In this document: positions 23,880 through 34,519 of the stretch, piece by piece
Numbering within the stretch: the stretch's first letter is position 1
Layout: every line of letters begins with the position of its first letter
NCBI GenBank assembly: GCA_028023455.1
Contig: JAQFVV010012405.1
Location: 4,345,149-4,409,148 of the forward strand
Direction of reading: 5' to 3'
DNA from: Epiperipatus broadwayi
Lineage: Eukaryota > Onychophora > Udeonychophora > Euonychophora > Peripatidae
DNA: 64,000 nucleotides
Translations under genes and position numbers: made by a program
Notes under the pieces: model-generated
The model's input: the letters and a program-made list of their open reading frames with translations, nothing else
The model's database searches: none
What the model was told of the DNA's origin: nothing

Positions 23880-24700
23880 TGTTCAAACTGCATGGTTCGA
23901 GCCCAATTTAATTACATTTAATAGAATGAGAAATAATAGCCATTGTTTAAATTCTACCTTCCCATAAATTTTTTGAATTAAAATTCTCAATAATATTTTT
24001 GAAGCATGAAATAACAAAATTTTTATCCTGCATTCTTCAAATCTAACAGCTTTCTTCTTTTTTCTTTCTCCTCATGTATCATAACGTCTGTCGGGAAGTG
24101 AACCCGCTAACCCCGGACAACTGCTTGTAAGGCAGCTGTGCTGACCTCTCAACCACCAACGCTTGACAGCTTTCTTCTTTTTAGCAATTGCAATCATTAA
24201 TTCTCAAGATATCTTTAGGTCAAACTCTGTTATTATATATTAAATTGCATAGTCCAACAATTTCCTTTATAATAGTTTCTCGTAATTCTTTCAAAATTCT
24301 ATAGATATTGTATCAACGTGACAGCTTTGTAATACAACTTCTTCACTTTCAAGTTCATAATTAATTGTCTTATTTTCTTTTATAATCAGATGCTGAAGAT
24401 ATTTCCATTTTTTTTCAATATATTATCCCTATCAGTTCATTTCTTTCTAAACTTATCAACTGCTACATTTATTAATCTTTTCATTTCCTAATGGCATTTA
24501 TAATTCTATCAAATAACAGATCATATCTATTTGAATACTGAAGCACTTCTTATCTTTACACATTTTTTTCAGTCATTTTTCTTTTGCTAAATCTATTTTT
24601 CTCCTTAATTTATTATTAATACTTCTATATACTCTTTGTCCTTCATCACTACTGACAATCTTCCAACTTCTCTGAGCTCTTATCTTTTATGACATTTCTT
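23880..24700 (-). pseudogene. Decayed LINE RT fragment (interrupted by SINE)
   Basis: Minus-strand translations give scattered LINE-like segments, notably EIVGLCNLIYN (about 24225-24270) followed by PKDILRI. This is the block that precedes RT motif 1 in many LINEs ('I..L.N.iy..g..P..l..s..ipi'). Stops are frequent. The tRNA mini-SINE at 24062-24165 is inserted in it. Clade not assignable. Confidence 0.5.
24062..24165 (-). mobile_element. tRNA-derived mini-SINE, copy 3, with 15-16 bp TSD
   Basis: Flanked by an exact direct repeat 'acagctttcttctttt' (24046-24061 and 24166-24181, last base uncertain). On the minus strand: head 'gtcaagcgttggtggttgag', anticodon arm GCTGC-CTTACAA-GCAGT (TAC anticodon), variable region 'tccggggtta', T-arm GGG-TTCACTT-CCC, then 'atgatacatgag' and an A/G-rich tail. 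The whole element is only about 104 bp and has no body beyond the tRNA-like part. The 15-16 bp duplication is the sign of LINE-machinery retroposition. Confidence 0.88.
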
Positions 24701-25367
24701 CATGCATTACACATATATGAGAAAATATAATGAAAGTTTCACCTTTTTATTACCAATGCTCATATCAGTTTCACAAATTATCTTTGTTTTTGCATGTTAA
24801 TATGAAAGTAATCAGTTTCTAAAAGATTCACTATATTTGCATTTCTTTCAAGAACATTAAGCACAAAATTGCACATATTTGGTTTATTTTATTTTCTCTA
24901 CATAAATTGTAATCCAAGAGAGATGGAGATTAAAAAAAAAAAATTTGCCATTAGATTTTTATTATAAAAACTATTTTGTTTAATATAGAATTGCAAATGT
25001 TTTGATTGTATAAAGTTGAGAACTAACACTAGATAATTTGTCCTGGCATTCTAAACAATTCATCTTTTTTATAAATGAGTTTTTTTAATGTAAATTGCTG
25101 CCCATGCATATGCTGTTACATCATGATAGCAGATATAGATAGAAGTGACTGAAATATTAACAAATTTCTATCTTGATTTTTTTAAACATTTGTTTTTTTA
25201 GCTTGAATTATACAATTTTTGCATTATATTTTCAAACATAACATTGCAGATATTTACATATTATATGGTTACACATTGTATTTATACATTGGACTATTTC
25301 CATCATTTTAAAAGTCTGGGTTCAAATCCCCTTTAATTACATGTAAGTTAAGTATATGCATTATAAT

Positions 25368-25620
25368 TTATCCAAACCACTTCAAACACTTTTTAGCAAA
25401 ACTCTTTATTTGTACATACACTTACATTTCAACTGTTCTGCAGTCTTCTTCAGAGCCAGTTCATTTTAATTTAAAAAAAAAAACAAAAAAAACATTTTTT
25501 TGTTTTTTAAAGAAATTAAAATGAACTGGATCTGAAGAAGACTGCAATACAGTCAAAATATAGGTCATGTACTAATAGAGAGTTTTGCTAAAAAGTGTTC
25601 AAAGTGGTTTGGTTAAATTG
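25368..25620. mobile_element. HH-C palindrome
   Basis: Arms about 25368-25470 and 25509-25619 pair from 'accacttcaaacactttt' and 'aaagtgttcaaagtggtt' to the inner 'ttcattttaattt' and 'aaattaaaatgaa'. Each arm has a motif CTGAAGA-A-GACTG-loop-CAGTC-(G/A)AAA. The box order is that of a hammerhead, but there is one extra A before stem II and no clear stem III, so I treat it as a related but non-canonical hairpin. Confidence 0.75.
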
Positions 25621-25714
25621 TATTTATAGGATATTACAGCAAAATAAAGAAAAGTATGATTTTGGTAATATTTACATACATTATAATTGTATTTCAATAT
25701 TACATTTTATATTA

Positions 25715-25925
25715 AATATTTAAGGTCTTTAGAAAAATTTAACTTTATTTAAATCTTCCAATTACATTTAACTATTAGTAATAGCACACAGTTGAATGTA
25801 ATGGCAAGATTTAAATAAAGTTACAAATTTTTTTAAGACATTCAATACTTAATATAAGATGACCGAAATAGTTCAATATATAAATACAACTAAAATACCA
25901 TCATCACAAACTTCAGGAAACACAA
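25715..25925. mobile_element. HH-E short palindrome
   Basis: Inverted arms share 'tctttagaaaaatttaactt', 'tttaaatctt' and 'ttacatttaac'. Outer sequence 'gatgaccgaaatagttcaat' and 'catcatcacaaacttcagga' equals the ends of the 10.2 kb copy. The tRNA-like centre and hairpin are absent. Confidence 0.7.
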
Positions 25926-26469
25926 TGGTTAAATATACTTTGATTTTTTAACAATTCACTTTTTTCATAAAGAAGTTTGCTATTAAAAAAAATGGCTTCA
26001 TTGATCGGGAGTTCATAAGAACTTTGAGCAGTGGACTCATGAACAACGGAATTGATCTTAAGATCTCCTTATCTCAAGATGGTTTGCTATAGAAATTGTA
26101 AACATTTTATATATATTTACAACACTATGATGGCTGATCTTAAACTCCTCAAATGCTAAAAGATTTCAAATTCATGGATTTCAGCATTATAGTATTTCAC
26201 CTACATTTTTTCAACTAAATTGTTGCATTTTTATTTACTATTGTCAAGTTCACTCCACTCACAACTTTGAGTCACACCATCCACCTCAGATAAATACAAT
26301 AATGATTATTACTAATCATTTTCTAAACTAGAGATTTTCTCTAGCACAGATATAAACTTTAAATCTCAGTTAAAGATTAATATACCTGATTTTTTAATTT
26401 TAAACATACACACACATGGAGTTATTCACCTTTCTTTTTCCCATGTGTACTATCTTTTTTTTATTTATA

Positions 26470-26600
26470 AATATATTAAACAACCTCCATACTTTCTCAT
26501 TCTTTTTAAGTTCATATAAATAAAGATACAATAAAAGACACTTGACCCCCAAAATGCATTTCGTGCTGAACTAGCACTCATCAGTTGGCCCCTATTTAAC
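26470..26600 (-). mobile_element. HH-A repeat, best-preserved ribozyme copy
   Basis: Shares with 3.7 kb the block from 'aacctcca' through 'taaataaagatacaataaaa' to the ribozyme. Single-arm copy, not part of a palindrome in this stretch. Confidence 0.7.
26545..26592 (-). ncRNA. Hammerhead ribozyme, type I, HH-A
   Basis: Minus strand: CTGATGA (26578-26584); stem II GTGC/GCAC with the conserved G10.1-C11.1 pair and a TAGTTCA loop (26563-26577); GAAA (26559-26562); palindromic stem III ATGCAT (26554-26559); cleavage position U (complement of 26553, so AUU rather than GUC or AUC). Stem I starts CCAA/TTGG (26585-26588 with 26549-26552), then an internal loop. This copy shows that the T-T or C-T mismatches beside the core in other HH-A copies are decay, not family design. 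Confidence 0.82.
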
Positions 26601-27044
26601 TATTTATCTAATACAACAAATATTTGATTTTTTTTTTAAAAAAAGTTTAATTACCACTATTTATCATGTCTAATAATTGGAATAGTTTTTATTTTAACCA
26701 TCACTAATTACTTGCAAAAATTTAACTCTCTTATGATTTCAATCTTAAAATTATTTATGTATTTTTTTCAAATAGTGCTTTTCCAATAATTTTTTCATCT
26801 CATTTTATTTATCAACTCAATAACTAACTTTTTCCTAGTTCCTAAGCATACATGGTTGAATGCAATAACAGAAAACAATTTCTGGAGATCAATAGCTCAT
26901 ATATGCATGACTATTTTTAAAATTTTCATTTAATCAGTTTGGTACATGGTTAAGTACTAACAATATACATAAATGTAAAACTTAAAAATAAACTACCATC
27001 ATGATAATTGTTCAGTTTTTCCAATCTTTAGTTTCTATTTTCTA

Positions 27045-27395
27045 TATAAATACAGCAAATTCTCTTATTTCATCATCCACCTTACACATGGTCTTTCTCA
27101 TCCATATATTTTGCTTTTAGTTCCTCTCATTAATATTATTTACATCTCTTTATACTTTTTTATGTATTCTAAAGTGACTCAATATATTGTTTTTCTATTA
27201 AATGTCCTAGTCTTACATCCATAAACAAATTTTAAAAATAACTTTATTAAAAACCTTTCCAAAAACATAAGCACAGTTGGTTTAATATTAAGTTATTTCT
27301 ATCAAGTATTCCATTCAAGTTTAATTCTATGATTAATTTTATCTATCGTGCTTCCATCTGTATTAATTTATAATTGTAAGCTTTTTATATGTACC
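27045..27395 (-). pseudogene. LINE C-terminal fragment
   Basis: Minus-strand frames give INHRIKLEWNT, LERFLIKLFLKFVYGCKT and, after a break, ERPCVRWMMK. These match the post-RT region common to many LINEs ('i..Ri...w...f......k..vf...vlpvl.YGcEtWt' and 'grp..rW.dei'). The ORF is broken. Clade unresolved. Confidence 0.55.
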
Positions 27396-27727
27396 GACGA
27401 CATTTAAATACGTAAATGAGTACCCGTCTTTTCTTTTTCCATGTGTTTATAAATAACTATTTTATAATCCTAAATAGTATTTTATAGTCATATTAATTGA
27501 TATATTTTTGATATGTTGTACACACGTTTTATTTGCAAATAATTTAGTAATCGAAACAGGATATCAAACCATTTTTTTATTCTAATGTGTTATTTTTAGT
27601 AGTATACTGCACGTTACAAATTGATGGCTTTTTTTTTTTATGTCTCTGAAATAATTATTATTGAATTAAATTTAACATTTAAAATCCATGCAATAAATAC
27701 TTATTTTATTATTATTGTTTTCCCTAG

Positions 27728-27823
27728 CGGGAAAGCGGCAGTCACGGATAGAACTGAAGGCGGAAGTCTTAAATGTTGTTCATAAAGAAATTTTTCTAAA
27801 AGAAGCGAGATCTAGACATTCAC
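27728..27823 (+). CDS. Candidate internal host exon (96 bp)
   Basis: An acceptor-like 'ttgttttccctag' is followed by a CpG-containing block and a donor-like 'CAC|GTAATT'. One frame is open through the whole segment (31 codons, starts GKRQSRIELKAEV) and stays open until a stop past the donor. The translation is strongly charged, unlike the AT-driven K/N/I/F frames around it. I do not recognise the protein. No matching exon was seen nearby on this strand. Base composition and splice-like borders are the only support. Confidence 0.4.
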
Positions 27824-28084
27824 GTAATTTAATCAGTTTAATTTCTTTTTTATTTAACTAAATTATAATATTTTTTTTGTGCAAACAACAATGAGAATTT
27901 AATTATAAAAGAAATAAAATAACTTAAAGATTATAGTAATTCTTTTTCTTTTTCAGAATTGAAAATTAGATTTCATTTAATTGGAATACTGTAAATAATT
28001 ACGGTACATTATACTAATAGTGTTAGCAATAAGCATTGATATCTGTTCTGTTACTCCTATGAATATTGTTGTGATTAACTTCAA

Positions 28085-28445
28085 CCAATTTATCACAGAG
28101 TATAAAGGGTATATGAGCACAGACTTTCACATGACCCACCACTCTCCACACTATCTCATAACACTGATACACTTAAACACATATATGTTGAAAAGATAAA
28201 TAATCACCAATATACGTATTTCATGTTAAACCAGCAATCATCAGTTGGTCCAGATTACCATCTCTACAGCATGAAATACGTATATTGGTGATTATTTATC
28301 TTTTCAACATATATGTGTTCAAGTGTATCGATATTATAAGATATTGTGGAGAGTGGTGGGTCACGTAAAAGTCTGTGCTCATATACTCTATATATTACAT
28401 ATATAGACACAGGTATATAATAAGCCTGTGTGTTTCAATTATTAC
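28085..28445. mobile_element. HH-A palindrome, about 118-bp arms
   Basis: Left arm 28108-28225 and right arm about 28271-28389 are nearly perfect inverted copies ('gagcacagactttcac' to 'caatatacgtatttcatg'). The complete minus ribozyme lies between them: CTGATGA, TGC/ACA stem II, GAAA, the palindrome ATACGTAT, then A, TTGGT/ACCAA and ATTAT/ATAAT stem I helices (about 28200-28262). The right arm starts at GCATGAAAT and lacks the CTGATGA box. Confidence 0.8.
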
Positions 28446-28479
28446 ATAGAGTATAAAATTAACGGATTGAAAGGAAAAA

Positions 28480-28835
28480 AAACAAATCTAAAAACTGCTA
28501 TATCCAGGTTATGGGTTTACCAGGAATTATGAGTCCTGGTCTAACTTCAACTCTCTTGAGGGATGTCATGAGTTGGACGATCACCAAATTTGAAACCAAT
28601 CATTATTGGTAAATTAGAGAGAGACTCGCATAGCCATGAGTCATTTTAACTATCACTGGTTAGATTAGCAGCACTTGGAGAAGAGAATAATTACATTCAA
28701 AATGTATTCTATATTAATTAACTGCGCGTTATTACTAATAGTTAATATATTGGAAAAGTATAAATAAAGCTGGGAATTTTCTAAAAGCGTTTAACAATTG
28801 AAGTAGCTGGGGGAAGTAATACCTTCAGACAATCC
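28480..28835 (+). mobile_element. HH-E fragment
   Basis: Contains 'actatcactggttag', 'cttggagaagagaataatta', 'aaaatgt', 'gttattactaatagtta' and 'ttttctaaaagcgtt', the HH-E order. The hairpin is CTTGGAGAAG, a decayed form. The upstream part 28490-28600 is GC-richer and unassigned. Confidence 0.55.
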
Positions 28836-28924
28836 TATATATATATTAATATTTTATTTAGTTTTATAAGTAGTTACTAGAGATTAATTTTCCGACTTTT
28901 ATAACCATTGCTATTATAATAGAG

Positions 28925-29102
28925 CAGCAGTTCTCAACCTATTGGTCATGACCCCTTTGAGGGTCGAACAACTCTTTCACAGGGGTCGCCTAAGATCACT
29001 GAAAAACATGTTTTCGATTCAAAACAGTAGCAAAATTAAAGGTTGGGGATCACCACAACATAAGGAACTGAGTCAAGGCATTAGGAAGGTTGAGAACCAC
29101 TG
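28925..29102 (+). mobile_element. SPIN-like hAT non-autonomous element
   Basis: Terminal inverted repeats 'cagcagttctcaacc' and 'ggttgagaaccactg', an internal 'gaccccttt.agggtcgaac', 'tttcacaggggtcgccta' and 'ggggatcaccacaacat', all in the order I know from the SPIN (Space Invader) hAT family of tetrapods. The flanks form an 8-bp target duplication, TAATAGAG (28917-28924) and TAATAGTG (29103-29110), with one mismatch. At 178 bp it is a non-autonomous copy. SPIN is known for horizontal transfer between animal phyla, so its presence in this genome is informative. Confidence 0.88.
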
Positions 29103-29110
29103 TAATAGTG

Positions 29111-29738
29111 GGTTCTAAACAGATCAATTTATTAGAGTATTTGTATATCTGCTTAACTTTTTAAAATAGGTATTAGAATTAAAATTAAACTGAGAGACTG
29201 CAAACTTCTCAAGCACTTATGACTATCAACAGCCAATCAGATCGTAAACACTGAGACAGAGAATTTAACAAGAAAAGGGTGGTTCCACCCTCTTCTTTAC
29301 CTGTCTTTCTATATATCCAAGCCAGTCTAAAGTAGTTAGATCTGAAAGCATGAATCTTAAATATCTTCACACTCAACTCACTGAGATCAAATTACAAACA
29401 TACAGCGTGAAATCTACTATAGCAGTACTGCATCAAGTTTTTTGCTTCTAATACATAAATATTGTGGATGTTATATTAGTTTTTATTTCTACAATGAAAG
29501 ATATAAAATTGAGGTAAGCTCTATGGCTGGTAAATGAATATATTTTTAAAAGGGTAATTGATAAATCATTATGCAAATGGATAAAGGTGTTGGGGAAAAA
29601 GATATGGGCCATCCAAAATGCATGTCAGCCAAACAAGTCTCTTCAGTCACTAGGTCACAACTTTTTTCAAATATCTAATAAAAAACAATTAACAGACTCT
29701 TGCATAATAAATAATTGTTAATAATTGACAGTGTATTA
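29111..29738. other. Non-coding stretch
   Basis: Nothing recognised. A moderately GC-richer part at 29180-29420 shows no open frame. Confidence 0.4.
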
Positions 29739-29840
29739 TAATAATAGAGAGGCAGATTTTGGATTTCACAACCCAACTCTATCATTTCTGGTACTCAAAT
29801 TATTTTTGAACTTCCAAGCAATGAAGCAATAACCCATTAC
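29739..29840 (+). repeat. Candidate SINE-G fragment
   Basis: 'aatagagaggcagattttgg' and 'tctggtactcaaatta.tttttgaacttc' parallel 11.16 and 62.87 kb. The promoter-like head is incomplete. Confidence 0.4.
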
Positions 29841-30035
29841 CTATTGGCTATTCTAATCACTTGATTAAGATTTCATCACATTAGACTTTTACATTAACAT
29901 GAATCAATTACATTCTACAATAAAGGCTGCAAAACAGAAAACATGTAAAAGAAAAATCACTAGTAATAAAAATTGTTTGAAGCTCTTTATGGTTTTCTAC
30001 ATAATGTTTATTTTGTATTGAATATTATGACAAAA

Positions 30036-30195
30036 TCCCTGAGTGGTTAGTGCATTAGTAGATTTATGGATTTTGAAACTCAAAGTCCATGAGTCATTGT
30101 TCACTGTCCAGCTTGTCACTTTCAGTCTTGGAACTTCTTATGAACTTCTGATCAAAAAGCTATTTGATTTTTCCTTATTTGAAAAAAAAAAGGCT
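30036..30195 (+). repeat. Candidate SINE-G copy with tRNA-like head
   Basis: 'ctgagtggttagtgcattag' resembles a tRNA D-arm/A box. It is followed by an arm 'tggattttgaaactcaaagtcca' and the family tail 'tcttggaacttcttatgaac'. An A run follows at 30181. Confidence 0.45.
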
Positions 30196-30599
30196 GTATC
30201 ACTTTTGTTTAAGATTTAGTTGTTCCATGTTAAATATTCTTCTGTGCAGCCTTTAATGTTATTTTTTCTGTATACATTTTCATTTGATTGTAGAAAATCT
30301 GAAGAGGCCAATACTTTTCAATAGCAATAAAGTCAAGTTAATTTAGTCCAACTTTCATGTGTTTGATGAATTTAATTTTTTGTAATACAGTTTCAAAAGT
30401 ATTTTCAATATTATTTTGAGAAGGTTTTTGGAATATCAAGAAAATTGATTTTTTTTGTGTGTGTCATTTATTAAGGATGCACAATTATTTTTTACACACT
30501 AATTGTATAATAATTATTAAAAAACAAAAGCATTTATAATTACACTTTTATTTTATATGTATATGTTTTATTGTTAAAATTAAAACTTAATAAATTCTA

Positions 30600-30755
30600 C
30601 CTATAATAGCCACATGTGAGATGGATGGATGAAATAAGAAAGTGTGTAGAGGTGATGTGGAGAAGAGAGGCTAGATGTCAGAGAAGATGGATTGAGCTTT
30701 GAAGATACCATTCTGCAGTGGATTGATAATGGTTGATGGTGATGATGACCTATAA
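30600..30755 (+). pseudogene. LINE 3' end fragment
   Basis: One frame reads RWMDEIRKCVEVMWRREA followed by RRWIEL and a stop. This fits the LINE C-terminal pattern 'RW.DeI......W...A.dR..Wr.l'. The 3' side is a TGATG-rich tail (30716-30750), a usual ending for such elements. 5' truncated. Confidence 0.6.
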
Positions 30756-32800
30756 TGGTAACAAAAAGGCTGATAACAATGCCTAGTGAAATTAATTTCT
30801 AGAACTTTTATAGACACTATATTAGTATCTTTTAAACATTGTAAAATTATAATGCAATTTTAATTTTTAAAGCAAAATTTTATAGATTTATCAGTGCTTC
30901 ACATTTATTCATTCCTGTTTTAAAAATAATTTCAGTCAATAAAGATTTTGTTGATTTTCTGGAGTTGCTCTCTTGGCTTCTTCACTGCCCACTATTGAAT
31001 GGAAAAAAAGTCTAGTGACCTTATTATGTACTCTGTTTTTATTAGTTTCTCAATATTTGCAAAGTTCAAATATAATTTTTTAGAAAAAAATTTGTTTGTA
31101 AACTTATATTTCTTACTAATCAAATCCAATTTATTGAATTGTAATTTAGAATATTAAAATCAAATGTTGAACATTAACAATAATTGCCACCAGAGATAAC
31201 AGTAGGAAATGCCAACCTGTTAGAGAGTTGAAAACCATCTATATTTTATAATCTATACAGTGTCTGATAAAAAAACAACTTTAATCAAATATGTAATTTT
31301 TTTGCAATGTCGTATTGTATTGACTGCTGACCATATATTTCTTTACAGATATAAACAATTGTATATATATTTAATGTATGTTCATTTACATATTAACATG
31401 GTGCAAAACTTAGTTTTAGATAACCCACTGCAAACCTGACTTGTCATTTAATTATTAATTGTTAAAAAATTAAAATAAATGAATGATTTATTGCTCCAGA
31501 TTTCATAAAAAGTGACAGAGTTGGGCCATAATTAATAGTCTTTGAGATCCATTTAATTATTGGTTGTTAAATGAGTAGTCTCTAATAGAGTCTAAAACAA
31601 AAAAGGAGAACATTAAAACTGTCATCAAGCAGTAATTGACTAACTTGTTAAAAATGTTACCACTTTCACAGTTTTTCTTAAAAGAAATACTCAAAAGATT
31701 TTTGCTTTGTTGGAGTATTTGTACAACTGTTATATAACAATTTTTATTTGAAAAACTTTGTTTCATATTTACCTATGATCTTGAGTTTGAACCTGGGCTA
31801 CTTTTTCCAGTTTCCAATCAAGTTTAGCACTTAACTTGTTGGATAGTTCATCCAGAACCAGTTCAGTTAATTATTACAACATTGATCCTCAAATAGATAG
31901 AATAAAATATTGATAAAAATACTTTTTACTACTGCATATATGTTTATTATGTAACAAGATATAATTGCACTGTAGAAAGAAACAGCCAAACAGAGGCCAA
32001 AGAAATCTGTATATTGCTCATCATACCACTTTCACAGCAGATAGAAATGATTGCTATTAGTTTTATGACAATCAAGCAGATTTCAAATTTTATAAGCCTT
32101 TCCCTATCTCAGAATGCACTATACTGCAATCTTCCAATAGTATAAAAAGTTCCAGACCACATTCTTTCTTATTAAACATGTGTTTTACAAAACAATTGTT
32201 ACTTATCAGTTGACATAGAAATTGGAAACAACTTAAATCTTTCCATAACTGTGTTGTGTGGGTTTATTTCTATGTAAATCACTAGAATTGCCTTTACCTT
32301 CACTGTTGCTAGGAAACCATCAATTATTATCGATAGTTTTTAAAGCAAAATCACTTTTCTCTAATATCCTATAATATTTTTTTTTATTTTGAATTTAATT
32401 AGACGTTTAAAAAAAGTTTATTTTACTTTTAACTCAAATTATTATAGAGATATAAATCCAGACAGCTATTTTTATAGGTATGGGAAATATGATTTATTAT
32501 TTACAGTATATCAAAGGAAATGTATCTTCTGAATCTTTATACTTATAAAAATAGTTGTCTAAATTTAAATCTTTATAACAACATGGTTTGGAAATAAAAA
32601 AGGATCTCCTGTTTCTTCTAATTAAAATCAGCCGAAGAAGCTATTGTAGGATATTAGATAAAAGTGATTTACCCTGAGGAATTGTTGATAGTAATTTATG
32701 ATTTTCTAGCAACATTAAAGACAAAGATATCTTTAATTATTTACATGAAAATAATCCCATACTATACTTCATTTACATCACAATAAATCCATTAAAATAT
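30756..32800. other. AT-rich non-coding stretch
   Basis: No gene. A segment near 32055-32130 resembles 46030-46120 ('caagcagatttcaaattt.t'), a minor unnamed repeat. At 31785-31800 'gagtttgaacctggg' looks like an isolated B box. Confidence 0.4.
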
Positions 32801-32822
32801 TTAATATATATATATATATATT

Positions 32823-33292
32823 AGACCATTAATAAAGACTGCATTCCACCTTTATTGTTAAAAGGAGAATTGCCTTGACAACAGTTTGAAATTGTTGATT
32901 GTTATTGATAATGGGATTGTCTAAGTGTTGACTGGTTTTTAATGATTACTTACAAACCCATTTATCCTTGAACATTATTACAGTTTTTATTTAAATAATA
33001 CCTTGGGCACAATTTAAATTTATAATTGCAGATTGCAATGTTATAATTGACTATTCATTACTCTGCATCCAGAATCGGTTATATTTACCTGCTTAAAGAG
33101 GTTTATTTAAACTTCTTTGTATTAATAATTTCAATATCTGTGGTCAAGTTGCAATCTTTAGTGACTATATAACTATATTACACCATTAATAAAAGTGGGA
33201 TTCCACCTTTATTGTTAAAAGGAGGTTGCCTTGACAGTTTGAAATTGTTGATTGTTATTGATATTGGGATTGTCTAAGTGTTGACTGGTTTT
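32823..33292 (+). repeat. Direct-repeat pair, PLE pLTR-like
   Basis: 'accattaataaa.g..attcc' through 'gttgactggtttttgatata' occurs at about 32825-32943 and again at about 33183-33292. The roughly 240 bp between them matches 34.62-34.78 kb. The repeat's core also occurs at 1264-1318, adjoining PLE sequence. This suggests tandem (pLTR-like) ends of a PLE. No coding sequence lies between. Confidence 0.6.
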
Positions 33293-33454
33293 TGATATAT
33301 ATATAAATGAACCAATAAAGACACATAAAAGTAAGGTTAAAAATAAATGTCTTAGTTCTGCTTTATATATCCATGAAAAAGGTACAGATCATAGTATTAA
33401 TTTTGATGAAGCTAACATCTTCTTTGAGAAAAATGAAATAAAAAGAAGAATTAA

Positions 33455-34200
33455 CCCTTAAACCGCTAATTAAATCATTGGTTGTATGAGATAAAAATCA
33501 AATCTTTTAATTGGCCAACTCACAAACTGAAGACAAAGCCTATTGTTAAAACATATTCGCCTATAATATTAAATTCAACTCAGATACGTTTATAAAAAGT
33601 ATATAATTAATTTTTCAGGTCATGAAGAAAACGAAAGTTCTTTCAAAAATAAATTGCTATTTATTTATTCTAAGATATTCTATATCGGCAACATAAAAGT
33701 TATAATGTAAACAAAAAGATCGACTTTTACGTTATAGAAAAGTAAATATTTCTTTTTACTACATCTTCAATATATTTACTTAAATCTTCAATATTTTTCG
33801 AAAATAATTTTGTTTTTTTATTATTCTCTCTGAAAATTATGTTTAATTTCCATAAATATTATTTAATAATAATTTAAATCGTATTCGAAATGAAAATCTC
33901 AGCGTTTTTCTTTATTTTCTTTGATCAGGCAGTTTCTTTGTTCTTTCCAGCCAATCAGAATGTCTTTTTCGGCTGAGAGCATGCTAAGAACCAATCACAA
34001 ATAATGTTCCTTCTTTGTTTAGGTTTAAATGCGTTTTTTTTTATTTTTTACTTCTAAAATAAATCGGAAGATGTCACCATCGTACAGAACTTTTAAAAAC
34101 GAATTAAATACGTATTTAACGAATTTTATCGTATAAAAATGAACTGAGTTAGAGTGATTTTAGATGTCGACGAGGAGTCTCGTCGAGTGCGGGAAAAGGG
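33455..34200 (+). mobile_element. piggyBac-type MITE, 746 bp
   Basis: Starts TTAA|CCCTTAAACCGC (33451) and ends GCGGGAAAAGGG|TTAA (34204). This gives the TTAA target duplication and CCC-starting imperfect terminal inverted repeats of about 12 bp that are typical of the piggyBac superfamily. There is no transposase frame. A diverged, oppositely oriented relative at 56.94-57.72 kb shares 'cgaaagt.ctttcaaaaata', 'gccaatcagaatgtc' and 'acagaactttt.'. Confidence 0.82.
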
Positions 34201-34519
34201 TTAAAGAATCTTATTAGTAAAATTTTATGATTCTGAAGCAATTAACTTATTTAAAAGTTCTTTTAATACTAAGAGTGAATGGAAGATAAGTAGAATTGTG
34301 GATAATGTTTATTTTAAATATGTTATTTTGTAATTCTTTGCACTTGAGAAGTCTGCTTCTAGCAGTGTAACTATTGGTTGTGCTTTAGAGTTAATTTTTT
34401 TGGCTAGTTTGTTTGAGTTGTGGATTTGGGGTAATTTTGATTATTTATTGATTAGTTTAGCTTTATGCTTTTAATGTGTATATATATATATATCAGGGAC
34501 AGCATATCTGTCTCAATAT

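Noticed and set aside
25430-25560. HH-C hairpins as canonical hammerheads
   Set aside because: CTGAAGA and GAAA boxes are present but there is an extra A before stem II and no acceptable stem III, so they are listed only as hammerhead-like.
32865-33260. Hammerhead in the pLTR-like repeats ('cttgaca..tttgaaat')
   Set aside because: No CUGANGA box and no stem II could be formed. The likeness is limited to GAAA.
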